Source: Sthenelais limicola (Eukaryota > Annelida > Polychaeta > Phyllodocida > Sigalionidae). Taken from it: DNA of 64,000 bases. The stretch is from positions 31,502,873 through 31,566,872 of the forward strand of contig OW804102.1 of the NCBI GenBank assembly GCA_942159475.1. Reading direction: 5' to 3'. The translations under genes were made by a program, and so were the position numbers. This document shows, piece by piece, positions 47,401 through 55,556 of the stretch (positions within the stretch are counted from its first letter, which is position 1; every line of letters begins with the position of its first letter). The notes below the pieces were generated by a model that saw nothing but the letters and a program-made list of their open reading frames with translations, was not told the origin of the DNA and did not search any database.

Positions 47401-50400
47401 CTTGCCCACATTGAGACCTGATGGGCCTCTCGTCGCACCCTCCCCATCCACACCACTCAGCAGACTCATCTTGCTACGTGCAATGGACATCTGGAAATTA
47501 TAAAAATAATCATGAATATGTTCCCGAATTGTTAACATCGTTGGACTTTTCAACTTTTCAAATATGATGGTATCTCCGAATGTCTTTTTGACTGGTGACT
47601 CATTTTTCTGTGATACACCACATAATATATATATAGAAAATGGTAAAGGTTAGCACCTGTCTAGTTGGCATCAGACTCAGACACATAGGTATAAATTATA
47701 GGTATTGTATGGACTCATCCTGTGGTCTAATAAGAAGGACATATATATATTGTCACAGATTTGTATGTTAACCTTAAGACGGGTCGTCCCATGCACTTAT
47801 TGGAGGAAGCTGTGACCCTGGTTATTGGAGGTCACTCAGTCCACACGTCCCATTCAGATAAATCACTCTTCACCTCTCCCTAGCTCATCTGGGGACGGAT
47901 GTGGATGTATGGGACGGACGGGGGACGGACCAACCTGTCAACATCTCCCCACTATTTTATGTCTATTCTATTGGTTGTGTAGTATAATTATAAGGCCCCA
48001 AGTGGGCTGGGTAAGATTGACCCAAGGTCATAAGCACCTTTATCACTTAAGTTACTTAGATCTCTATATCCCTCTTCTGCATTAGCTGCCGTGCTACCCC
48101 TGATAGCTGACCATTGGAATGGACTATGTAATTGAACCTAACTTAGAGCAATTTTGGGACGAACTGGCCCTGAGTAACCAATCATCCCACCTTCTTCCTC
48201 CTTCCTCCAAATAACAAACAACGAAAACTCACACTTCAACAATATATAGTATATGTAAGAAGAAAAGGTAGATACAGGTGTGGAGAATGCTACTTCTTCT
48301 CTAACCAAATGCTTGTTTTATATGGTCGTCTGTGTCACTATGCATGCTAAATATGCCAAAAAAAGTATTATAAGGTATAAGCGCCTGTTAAGGTCAAACT
48401 CCAGTAGGCATTTTATCTTTTGCCAGGGTGCTTACTGCCAGGCGTTTTTGAGTGAATTAGATAGGAGGGTGTGTGGGCTATATGGGTCAGATTTTCAGAA
48501 AATGTACAATTGGCAGCTGAACACATTTAGTAAATTCTGCTAAATTAGGCCGCAATTTGGTCAATACTAGTTAAATTCTAGTATATTCGGCATTGCATTT
48601 ATTCTAGCAATCTGTTTGGTCAGGTTGAACTGTATTTTGAGAATCATTTTTGTCTTAAATCTGCGTTATTTGATAGGATTGGTGAAGACAAATTGTACAT
48701 TTTCTGAAAATCTGACCCATATAGGATCTCAGTTAACTCTCTTACTGTAATAGAGGTCGCATTCCAGATTATAGACCCTGTTCTTGCAGATGCAAGATGC
48801 AGTATTTTACACAATTCTGGCCTGTCCTTAATAGGCCATAACATACCACTTTTTCAGTCGCATACAGTGCAAATCATCAATGTAGAAATTGTTGGTTTAT
48901 TTAATTTGTCTTTATTTTATTTGTATCTTCTAAAGGGATGGTAACTTTAGAGTGTTTATCTTGAAGGTATACATGACAGTTCAATGAAAACAAAAAGACC
49001 AGTCCAATTGCCATTAAACGTTCAGGGATTGTTCCTTACTACAGAGGAAACAAATAAATGAAAAAAATTATGTTACCCCGTTGGTTTTTTTGGTAGAGTC
49101 ACAAGAAAAAAAACGGTGGTTTACTATGGTAACTTATGAGAAAATGTGGTTTTTTTTCACGTTTTATGGAAAAATGAAAAAAAATCCCAGTCCAAATATA
49201 TTTAGATTTGTTATACTTTTATTTGAGGTCATTTCCCACAAATTAACAAAAAAAAATCATATCTTAACCCGATCGAAAAAAGTTAGAGACCTCTAAAGTT
49301 GACCATTTAGTCCACTTTTCATTGCTGGTCTGGCTGATGCTATTCATTTCACACTAATATTCGTCATTGCACAGTCTTTTTACTCATTTACATGGAGTGT
49401 CATCTTCAGCCGAAGGGATTTTTGCGATTTTGTGATTATACTTCCCACGTTGAAATATCTTCATTTGTCATGGCAATAAGAGGACCTGTGAGAAAATGAT
49501 GGAAATTAATTTTGAAATAGACAATAGGCACTAGAGGGGACCACCACCCTACCTTTGTACATATGGTGACCACTGGTCATTATCACACAACCAGGCCTAG
49601 GGGCTTGGGTTCAGACGGTCCTGTATACCCTTTAAGGCAAGTCATTATATTTAAGATACTGTTACCGCTGAGAATGCATCTGCATGAGGGTGAAGTCACC
49701 AGAGAAAGTACAATTCACTTTCACCAATCCTCTCAAATGACCCAAATTTCAGACAAAAATAAAGTTCAACCTAACCAAACAGATTGCTAGAATCAATGCA
49801 ATGCCAAATACACTCGAATTTACCTAGTATTTGCCAAATTGCAGCTTAATTTAGCAGAATTTACTAAATGTGTACAGCTGTAATGAGACATTAGAACTGT
49901 TTAAATCCTAAGTCTTCTTTTATCTTGAACAAATGTCATGTGCGATACGCCACCTCTCACATCACCAATTGTCTTACAAAAATCACCCCTTGCATTATGA
50001 TCACCTAAGCTATTAACATTGGTTACCAAATTGCCATAACATGTCTTAGAATGTATGAAGCCAAGAAGGCAGGAAATTGAATAAAGAAGCTTTGCAAAAA
50101 CAAAAAAAAATGTGTACAGCTGCCAATTGTACATTTTCTAAAAATCTGACCCATGTACTAGCTCTACATACCTGACTGGTGCTTGTCATGCCATGTAAGA
50201 GTTGTATATCAGAGTAGTTCACACGCCATATCATCTCCCGGATCTGTTCTTCAGCCTTTCGCCGTCTGAGAGAAGAGCAAACAATTGATTAGAAATTTAA
50301 TCATTTGGGTCAGATCTTCAGAAAATGTACAATTCGCCTTCACCAATGCTCTCAAATAAACCACATTTTAAGACAAAAATTAGCTTTAAAATGCAGTTTA

Positions 50401-53400
50401 ACATAACAGAACTGATACTATAAATCAATGCGATATCATATATACTCAGATGTACTCGGTGTTCATCAATCTTCAGCCTAATTTACCAGAATTTCCTAAA
50501 TGTGTAGAGCTGGCAATTGTACATTTTGGGAAAATCTGACCCATATATACATAATGACGTATAAAACTTCAACACTGTCTATGTATTAGCTATGTCTGCT
50601 TCTTTATTATTCCGTTCAACTATCCCAATTAATTTGAATACATCTCTCGCTATCCTGAGATGGATGAACGATTTTTTTTTATTTATTACAGAATTGCAGG
50701 TATCTACATCGCTTATTATGGAATGGCGTTTTTCGTTAGATCCTGTGAGTATTTCTCAGTGCAAAGATATTCACAATTAACATGATGGCTACAGACTATA
50801 TATGTTAGAAAATGTTATAGACAAGCATCAATGCAAGTGAGGAAACAATTATCTTAAAGAGTTAATGAAATTTATAACTTTGTACAATTGCATTTTTATA
50901 TTCACTATACTTATGTAGCTAGTCGGGTTGGAGGTGGTCGAGTACACATACTGTAGTTAATTCAAATGACATATATCAACATCCCAGGTATCCTTATAAT
51001 GTGCAATAATGCATCACATAATGCAATTATGCAACTTATATTTTATGGGTAGTGTAGGCAGGTTCATTAGATTAGATTCTCATCAGTACATGTAATCCCT
51101 CTTGGCTAGAGGGCTGTCACGAACCATGAGTATAGCTCGATCATGTTCACATATGAGTTAATGAGATTGTGTCTGTCTAAAAGGATTACATGTGCAAGGT
51201 AAGAATACGCCTCTTTAACACTGTTTTGGCAAGAATGTGGAAAATCGACTGGTCTGGTCTAAGGACTGGTCGAGTCTATTGGGGACTTGCATAGCCGCCA
51301 TTTTGAATCTAGATTCGCATTGAATTATGGGATTAATGGTACAGTGTAAAATCTGTAGAAAACATGTCATGTTCAGCATGCAGCGTGTACAACCCCCGAT
51401 CGTGGTATAATTATTTATTTATCTGTTTGTTTCTTTTTCTCTTGACATCCTTGTCTATGTAACTATGTCACATCGGGTTCTGCGCTGTATCTTGTAATAT
51501 GGCTTCAAACTAATTGTGACCCCATAAGTTATTTGTCTATACACCAAAATATCATATCTAATAAACTGTGTGGTAGAGATTCTATGAGGTAACATCCTGC
51601 TGGGCCATGCGAAAAACCATGTAAACCCAGTTTAAATTGAATCTTTAAAAAAAGGTGATGGAGCTTACCTGATGAACTGCTGTAGAGCGAGGAGAGATGC
51701 AATAAGTAGTAGCCCAAATCCCGTTAAACCTCCAATCAAGGCCTGCTGATCTAGTGAAAAAATAACCAACAGATTCTTACAGTCTAGGCCCAAGGATGAG
51801 AGAGTCCCTTCAAAGGAGGACGCCTCAAACCGCGAAGTGCCATTATAATTCCTCTAAGACCGCAAACTGTCATTATAATCCAATTAAATTATAAAATTGT
51901 TTTCCTTCTTTCTACTACATTCAACAAGAATAATATTTATAAGAAATACAATTATACAGAACTAGCAAAGTACCCCTCCTGTGTATGGTCCCCCTCCCTC
52001 TTCTTCAGTCTCCCCCTCCCCCGCTTTCTCTGCCTCCCCCTCTCTCCCCGCCCCATCATCCCCTCTCCTACACCCTCTCCCTCTCCTCTTTTCCCTCCCT
52101 CTCTTCTCAGTTACGTATACCCTTTTCCCCTCCCCTCCCCCTCTCCGATTCCCCCACCCTCTCCCTCTTCTTGACTCTCACCCTCCCTCGTCCCAAGCGT
52201 ACCAGTAGAATCGCTCTGCGCTTGTATTGCGCTAAAAATATTAGCGGATGAAGAGCGAATGACAAGCACACTATAAACAAGCGCAACAAGAGCGAGCCAT
52301 GAGCACATATATATACAAGCGATCCGGTGGAATCGCACCTTAAGGAATGTCATTATCCCTGTACGTTGTAATAAACCTTCAATTCATTGACAAAAGTCTC
52401 TTTGTCCTCTATCACCCGCAAATTATCTTCTAACTTGTTCCAAAGGAGTTTACCCTTGTAAAAAATACTACATATTGTTATTTCTCTTTTCACTCTTGAT
52501 ACTTTGATCATTCTAGGTCGTCGATTTCTAAGGTCTCTATTATTATTTTCAAGGGGGTGATATTTACTAACCCTGTCAAAAATAAGCTTGACACTCGCAA
52601 TTTCAGTTCGTTTTTCAATTGGTAAGATGTCGGAGAGTCTTATAAGGTCTGCACAGGTAGTTTCCTTCCCATATGCAACCCTTAAAGTTCGATTCCATGT
52701 TCTTTGCTTCTTCTTCTTGTTGACATAACATGTTTTCTATACTTTTACACTGACTCAGTCAGTGACATACAACTTCCATAATTCCATGCAAATCGAGATT
52801 CAAGATTGTGGGCACACAATCACCGTAGCCTATGATAAATGCATAGCTACATGTAAAGGATTTCGTGTTTTCGGTCAATAAACGGCAGTCTGAAGGCTCC
52901 ATAAACGAATGTTTTGAGAAAGAAGTATGTGGAAATTATCCGATACACTCTTTGTATTTTGTATTGACTATTGTATTGTATTTAAATTATTTTATTCAGC
53001 GAAAAACATTATGCAACTGGTACACTATATCTCAGCCGTCGCTGATTTACTAGGATAATCATAACAATATACGTGACTGTATTCATATTATTAATCGCTT
53101 ATTAAGATGGTAAGAAGATAGGGATATTCATCTAGGTGTTAAGTGATATGTGAGAGTTGTTATGTAAATCTGAAGGTATCAGATCGCAGTTAATGGGATG
53201 GCATATGCAGGCGTCGGTGGTGTAACGGTCAGCATGGTTGCCTTCCAAGCAGTCGATCCGGGTTCGATTCCCGGCCGACGCACTTTTGACACTTAGTGCA
53301 TCTCATTTCTTGTATAAGAGGTACACTCTTAATCGGAAATCAATGCATATTATTTCTGTCAGACTTTTCTTAATCATGCATAAAAAACAAGTAAAAAAAT

Positions 53401-55128
53401 ATCTGAAATTCGCACTCTTTCCCAAAATCTGTGCAAAATACATTCTATATCGTCCTGTTAATTTTTGCCTAAAAGAGGCTACAGTTCAGTATAGGCTCAT
53501 ATTCTCATGATGTCATGCCATAGTCCTCTTTTTCTCTCTCAATCTTAGCCGCACTTAGGTCAAACAATGACTAAATTTAGTCAAATGTCGCTGTCGTCTT
53601 TGCTGAGAATAAGCCTACAGCTTTAATTTACAGGGAGACACATTTACAAGTATCATGTAAACGATGGATAAAACATTTGAGTTATAATAATAAATGGGTA
53701 AACTCCCCAGCAAATACATGTACAATTCACCTTCCCCGATCCTCCTAAAAACCCCAAATTTAAAACAAAAATGAGGTTCATTTCAATTCAACATAACCAA
53801 ACATATTGTTTGAATCAACACAATATCAAACATACGCAGAGATACCTAGTATTTATCATTGTTCAGTCTAAATTAGCCGAATTTATTTAATGTATACATC
53901 TGACGATTGCGCATTTTCTGAAGGTCTGACCATAGATGACATGTGATGTGTTTCCGGAAAATGCGTCACATGTCGCGAAAATTGGATTTTGAGAAAGCAT
54001 CATATTTGAAAAGATGAGATCAAGCCGATACCAATGATAGTAAACAGATAGATCATATACATAATATTTCTATTTTTCAAGTTTAATATTCTCATTTTTG
54101 AGAAAAAAAATTGGAATACTTCTTGGTGAACATTTACTAGTAAAGAAGCTAAATAAACTCTATACGATTACCTAAGAAATGCATGGATATATTTATTGCA
54201 CTGTCCTGAAATTTAGTATATAATTCATATGACTAACGGCGCTAAACTCCGCAAGAATCAGAATATTTCAATGAAGAGATCTTGGAAAGGAGACACTTGG
54301 AAAAATATTATTTTTGCGACTTGTGACTCATTTACCTGAAACACATCACATATACATGTATACATGTATTATATATACACATTTAAGTTAAATTTTAGTA
54401 AAGAGGTGGAGACAGGAATACAAAATCAAATGCTTGTTTGAAAGCTAAATGAACTACACCATGCAACGTTAGAGAGAACACGCAATATATACCAACCTGA
54501 ATTATCTGCAGGGCATAGTTCGTGTAGAAATCCGCAAGGTGGCGTGTCGGGCGGGGGCAGTCCGTCCTGGGTAAGCCAAGGTCCAGGCGTGTTCAAATGC
54601 AACACTTCCTGTAAGGGAAGATAGGAAGGATGTTTGTTGTAGGTAATTCTCATTTCAATGCAATAGTGACTTTGAAATGTATAGATCTATTTCTTAATAG
54701 TTCAGGTAATTATTTCCCCGGTAATGGGATATCACACGTTCGGTTCAAGCTTCTACGACAGGCATACAATGACGCCTTTAAAAGTACTTCTGTCAGAACT
54801 AAGTCACACTATTCACAATATATCACAATATGTTCTGCATAGAATCCCGTGTCAACTACTTTTCGGACAGACTATATGTATCATGGAGATAAAATAAAGG
54901 CAGCCAAAGATCTACTCAGTAGGCCTATACTTTATCCAAGAACATTTCTTTTATCATTAATTTTATCCTGAATGACAAGTCTTTTTAGATAGTTGCAGGG
55001 ATGTTTTTCATATCATACCTCCCTGATCATAGCTTTTTGTTTGGAGTAATTCTGTTCAAAGACCTGGCAAACGCCCACGATTTCTAGAAACGGTGCCATT
55101 TGGCGTTCACCATTGATGAAGCATGGAT
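32353..55128 (-). CDS. Membrane (receptor-type) guanylate cyclase, 14-exon gene model, both ends missing
   Basis: Fourteen minus-strand exons join without a frame break into about 623 residues. In order: end of a ligand-binding ectodomain, one membrane segment, a kinase-homology domain, a coiled-coil dimerisation helix ([16 protein letters not shown]) and a class III cyclase domain. The cyclase makes cGMP from GTP on the cytoplasmic side. Metal-binding Asp are in FFSDIVGF and VETIGDAY; the Glu of VETIGD and the Cys of RYCLFGD select guanine, and Asn/Arg are kept in INIASRMES. The kinase domain is a pseudokinase: the catalytic loop reads [10 protein letters not shown] and the DFG position reads GFG. 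Closest in layout to natriuretic-peptide and sperm-peptide receptors. Exons for most of the ectodomain, the signal peptide and the C-terminal end of the cyclase were not found. Confidence 0.95.
33030..33219 (-). CDS. Guanylate cyclase exon 13 (cyclase core, part 2)
   Basis: The acceptor is TTATAG and the donor is GCAG|GTACAT. It encodes [15 protein letters not shown] and [13 protein letters not shown]. The second metal-binding Asp and guanine-binding Glu are here. A MITE begins only 9 bp beyond the acceptor. Confidence 0.95.
33231..33463 (+). mobile_element. MITE family 1 copy next to exon 13 acceptor
   Basis: Starts TATATGGGTCAGATCTTCAG and ends AATCTCACCCATA. It is inserted 9 bp from the 3' splice site of exon 33030-33219, so its end occupies the place where a branch point and pyrimidine tract would be. 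Confidence 0.85.
34020..34152. repeat. CCCCGCCGACAATCT array, left arm
   Basis: About eight units of CCCCGCC plus a variable 8-10 base spacer (for example GACAATCT, AACATTCT). It is the inverse of the array at 34879-34963. Confidence 0.85.
34879..34963. repeat. GGCGGGGAGATTGTC array, right arm
   Basis: About six units of GGCGGGGAGATTGTC and variants, reverse-complementary to the array at 34020-34152, with about 730 bp between. Confidence 0.85.
35207..36774. other. Intronic stretch with a 100-bp direct repeat pair
   Basis: This lies within the cyclase intron between exons 12 and 13. Two diverged copies of a segment (AGACCAGCC, CCAAGCTGTGATAACT, AAGTGTCC) are at about 36113-36210 and 36298-36404. 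Nothing else is recognisable. Confidence 0.55.
36775..36812 (-). repeat. ACTAGCAAA-family terminus with palindrome, second copy
   Basis: ACTAGCAAATCGCATGCGTA with GCACGGGTATTTGCTAGT, matching 9283-9320 apart from a few bases. Confidence 0.65.
36995..37238 (-). mobile_element. MITE family 1 copy (reverse orientation)
   Basis: Starts TATATGGATAAGATTTTCAG and ends GTCTGACCCATAT. Full length, about 244 bp, 83 bp from the donor of exon 12. Confidence 0.88.
37323..37515 (-). CDS. Guanylate cyclase exon 12 (cyclase core, part 1)
   Basis: The acceptor is AATTCAG and the donor is AAG|GTAAAC. It encodes [14 protein letters not shown] and [13 protein letters not shown]. The first metal-binding Asp is in FSDIVGF. 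It ends at a codon boundary after DVYK. Confidence 0.95.
38527..38788 (+). mobile_element. MITE family 1 copy, diverged
   Basis: Starts TATAATGGGCCAGGG and ends TTTCACTCACATG, with ATTTTGAACCTCATTTTTGT inside. It is older than most copies. Confidence 0.75.
39370..39586. repeat. Purine tract (GAAAAA-rich), next to exon 11 donor
   Basis: About 210 bp of almost pure A/G with an AAAAGGTAAAAGAAAAAGGT-type period near the right end. On the transcribed strand it becomes a CUUUUUCUUUUACC pyrimidine array starting right after the splice donor of exon 39588-39728. Confidence 0.9.
39588..39728 (-). CDS. Guanylate cyclase exon 11 (dimerisation helix)
   Basis: The acceptor is TTTTTCAG and the donor is AA|GTAAGG. 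It encodes [20 protein letters not shown] and the LLYSMLPK link to the cyclase domain, the coiled coil that pairs two cyclase domains. Confidence 0.95.
40508..40572 (+). mobile_element. MITE family 1 fragment (left end)
   Basis: TACGTGGGTTTGATCGTCAG then AACCAGCAGTTCTATACATT matches the left end only. Confidence 0.55.
40990..41173 (-). CDS. Guanylate cyclase exon 10 (end of kinase-homology domain)
   Basis: The acceptor is CCCTACAG and the donor is GGAAA|GTGAGT. It encodes [16 protein letters not shown] and [14 protein letters not shown], the C-lobe ending shared with protein kinases (W..D...RP.F). Confidence 0.95.
41570..41612 (-). mobile_element. MITE family 1 fragment (terminal 40 bp)
   Basis: Only the terminus GTTTCTGACGATCTGACCCA is left, preceded by GAGCTGTAGATTATACA. 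Confidence 0.55.
42207..42393 (+). mobile_element. MITE family 2 copy 11 bp from exon 9 donor
   Basis: Starts AGTCTAAGCTCAGAG and ends CTGAGCCTAGATTGTG, with GAGAGGCTTTCCCTCAGTTT inside. Its right end lies 11 bp from the GT of the donor of exon 42407-42562. Confidence 0.8.
42407..42562 (-). CDS. Guanylate cyclase exon 9 (kinase-homology domain)
   Basis: The acceptor is ATGGTAG and the donor is CAAG|GTAAAG. It encodes [14 protein letters not shown] and [13 protein letters not shown], equivalent to the APE and DVWSFG motifs of kinases. Confidence 0.95.
43554..43756 (+). mobile_element. MITE family 2 copy
   Basis: Starts CAGTCTAGGCCCAG and ends GGGACTGAGCTTAAGACTG. It shares GAGGCTTTCCCTCCGTTTGA with 26445-26664. 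It is 99 bp from the donor of exon 8. Confidence 0.82.
43856..44027 (-). CDS. Guanylate cyclase exon 8 (pseudokinase catalytic-loop region)
   Basis: The acceptor is TTTCTAG and the donor is AGGG|GTAAAG. It encodes [20 protein letters not shown] and [10 protein letters not shown]. The HRD motif is replaced by CHGS and the DFG Asp by Gly, so this domain cannot phosphorylate. Confidence 0.95.
44252..44473. mobile_element. Foldback MITE, about 222 bp, full hairpin
   Basis: The ends TTAAACCCTGCCCACACACA and TGTGTGTGGGCAGGGTCTTA are inverted. Further in, GATGAATCCTA faces TAGGATTCATC and CAAATCCTGGTTTA faces TAAACCGGGATTTG, so almost the whole element folds back on itself. It includes a long C run near 44301-44318. 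Confidence 0.88.
44474..46364. other. Intronic stretch, no feature resolved
   Basis: This is the cyclase intron between exons 7 and 8. It holds GA-rich low-complexity DNA at about 45390-45420 and 45760-45890 and nothing else I can name. Confidence 0.5.
46365..46436 (-). CDS. Guanylate cyclase exon 7 (kinase-homology domain)
   Basis: The acceptor is CTCTTAG and the donor is AAG|GTTGGT. It encodes [19 protein letters not shown], matching the DIL-x-LDW-F-SL region of membrane cyclases. Confidence 0.93.
46892..46996 (-). CDS. Guanylate cyclase exon 6 (kinase-homology domain)
   Basis: The acceptor is TTTGCAG and the donor is CAG|GTAAGT. It encodes [15 protein letters not shown] and SYCSRGSLQ, the hinge region. 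Confidence 0.95.
47317..47490 (-). CDS. Guanylate cyclase exon 5 (start of kinase-homology domain), GC donor
   Basis: The acceptor is TTTCCAG. The donor that keeps the frame is ATG|GCAAGT, a non-canonical GC site. It encodes a Ser/Gly-rich linker and [18 protein letters not shown]. The Lys of the kinase VAIK motif is not apparent in NVTLDML. Confidence 0.9.
48479..48722 (+). mobile_element. MITE family 1 copy, best-preserved
   Basis: Both ends are intact: TATATGGGTCAGATTTTCAG at the left and its complement ending TCTGACCCATATA at the right, 244 bp in total. The TA on each side could be a target duplication or part of the terminus. Confidence 0.93.
48723..49684. other. Intronic stretch, no feature resolved
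   Basis: This is part of the cyclase intron between exons 4 and 5. It is AT-rich, with A/T runs at 49100-49260. Nothing coding is supported. Confidence 0.5.
49685..50155 (-). mobile_element. MITE family 1 copy, split by a retro-insertion
   Basis: The MITE lies in reverse orientation in two pieces: 49685-49880 and 50123-50155. The pieces join exactly if the sequence 49881-50107 and one copy of AAATGTGTACAGCTG are removed. Its right end (AAAATCTGACCCATG) is 14 bp from the donor of exon 4. Confidence 0.9.
49881..50107 (+). mobile_element. Polyadenylated retro-insertion with 15-bp target-site duplication
   Basis: The insert of about 227 bp starts TAATGAGACATTAG and ends with AATAAAGAAGC, then an A-rich tail. 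It is flanked by direct repeats AAATGTGTACAGCTG (49866-49880 and 50108-50122). Poly(A), a poly(A) signal just before it, and a 15-bp duplication are the signature of target-primed reverse transcription. The source RNA is unknown; it may be an mRNA 3' UTR, a SINE or a truncated LINE. Confidence 0.88.
50172..50265 (-). CDS. Guanylate cyclase exon 4 (juxtamembrane)
   Basis: The acceptor is CTCTCAG and the donor is CAG|GTATGT. It encodes [20 protein letters not shown], matching the E-L-W-RV-W-D juxtamembrane pattern of natriuretic-peptide receptors. MITEs flank it on both sides at 14 and 37 bp. Confidence 0.95.
50303..50546 (-). mobile_element. MITE family 1 copy (reverse orientation)
   Basis: Starts ATTTGGGTCAGATCTTCAG and ends AAAATCTGACCCATATA. 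Full length, 37 bp from the exon 4 boundary. Confidence 0.9.
50547..51668. other. Intronic stretch, no feature resolved
   Basis: This is the cyclase intron between exons 3 and 4. No repeat family or RNA gene was recognised. Confidence 0.5.
51669..51750 (-). CDS. Guanylate cyclase exon 3 (transmembrane segment)
   Basis: The acceptor is TCACTAG and the donor is ATCAG|GTAAGC. It encodes [20 protein letters not shown], a single hydrophobic span followed by QQFIRRRK, whose positive residues fit the cytoplasmic side. Confidence 0.93.
51780..51896 (-). mobile_element. MITE family 2 fragment near exon 3
   Basis: Starts CAGTCTAGGCCCAAGGATGA and contains GAGAGTCCCTTCAAAGGAGG; the other end is lost. 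It lies 28 bp from the acceptor of exon 3. Confidence 0.75.
51961..52335 (+). mobile_element. ACTAGCAAA-family element, probable
   Basis: Starts ACTAGCAAAGTACCC followed by about 200 bp of C/T-rich DNA as in the copies at 33673 and 55557. The right end is unclear; the limit given is an estimate. Confidence 0.5.
53211..53282 (+). tRNA. tRNA-Gly(UCC): tRNA-Gly (anticodon TCC)
   Basis: The 72-nt sequence folds as a tRNA. Acceptor arms GCGTCGG and CCGACGC pair fully, with discriminator A. The anticodon loop is CTTCCAA with TCC in the centre. The T arm is GGGTTCGATTCCC. The internal A box (TGGTGTAACGG) and B box (GGTTCGATTCC) are in place, and no intron is present. It lies in an intron of the guanylate cyclase gene on the opposite strand. 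Confidence 0.97.
53284..53287 (+). terminator. Pol III terminator of tRNA-Gly
   Basis: TTTT begins two bases past the tRNA end, the usual stop signal for RNA polymerase III. Confidence 0.85.
53694..53934 (-). mobile_element. MITE family 1 copy, diverged, reverse orientation
   Basis: Starts AATGGGTAAACTCCCCAGC and ends GAAGGTCTGACCATAGATG. The central order (CCAAATTT, CATAACCAAAC, GAATTTATTTAATGT) follows the family. Confidence 0.82.
54497..54608 (-). CDS. Guanylate cyclase exon 2 of model (ectodomain, membrane-proximal)
   Basis: The acceptor is CTTACAG and the donor is TCAG|GTTGGT. It encodes [20 protein letters not shown] and LCPADN. This resembles the G-PPD-P-CGF stretch just outside the membrane of natriuretic-peptide receptors, whose Cys pair forms a disulphide. 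Confidence 0.93.
55019..55128 (-). CDS. Guanylate cyclase exon 1 of model (end of ligand-binding domain)
   Basis: The acceptor is TTCTTAG and the donor is GAG|GTATGA. It encodes [20 protein letters not shown], like the final strands of the ANF-receptor fold. It enters one base into a codon, so earlier exons exist but were not found. Confidence 0.8.
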
Positions 55129-55556
55129 CTAAGAAACGAAAGTTCTTTGACGAAAGCTGATCGTTTAACGGCCGTTGATGACTGCTCTATAGATAGTGTT
55201 ATAGACAACCTTTTGGAATAAGGGGAGCTACCCATTTATTAAAGCTGGACTGTCAGCTAACTTCGGTCTAAAAACTAAAGATTTTCCTGATTTTGTTTTC
55301 CAATGCATCTAAAGGTCATTTGACCAAAGTTTTGGATAATTATGTCCAGTTGTTTTATTGCTGCACGCCTTCATAAAGGTCCAAATTTATATATTCATAT
55401 TTCAGAGACCCGCCGAAATCCTTTCATGCAGTGGTTTCATATCACTTATTATCACCCACCAGCCGTCTCGGCTGATTCTACTTCAAATTTGTGTATATTC
55501 TGTTTTAATTGATTGTATTACCAACAACACTAGGCTTGCTCCTTTCTTATAAACAT

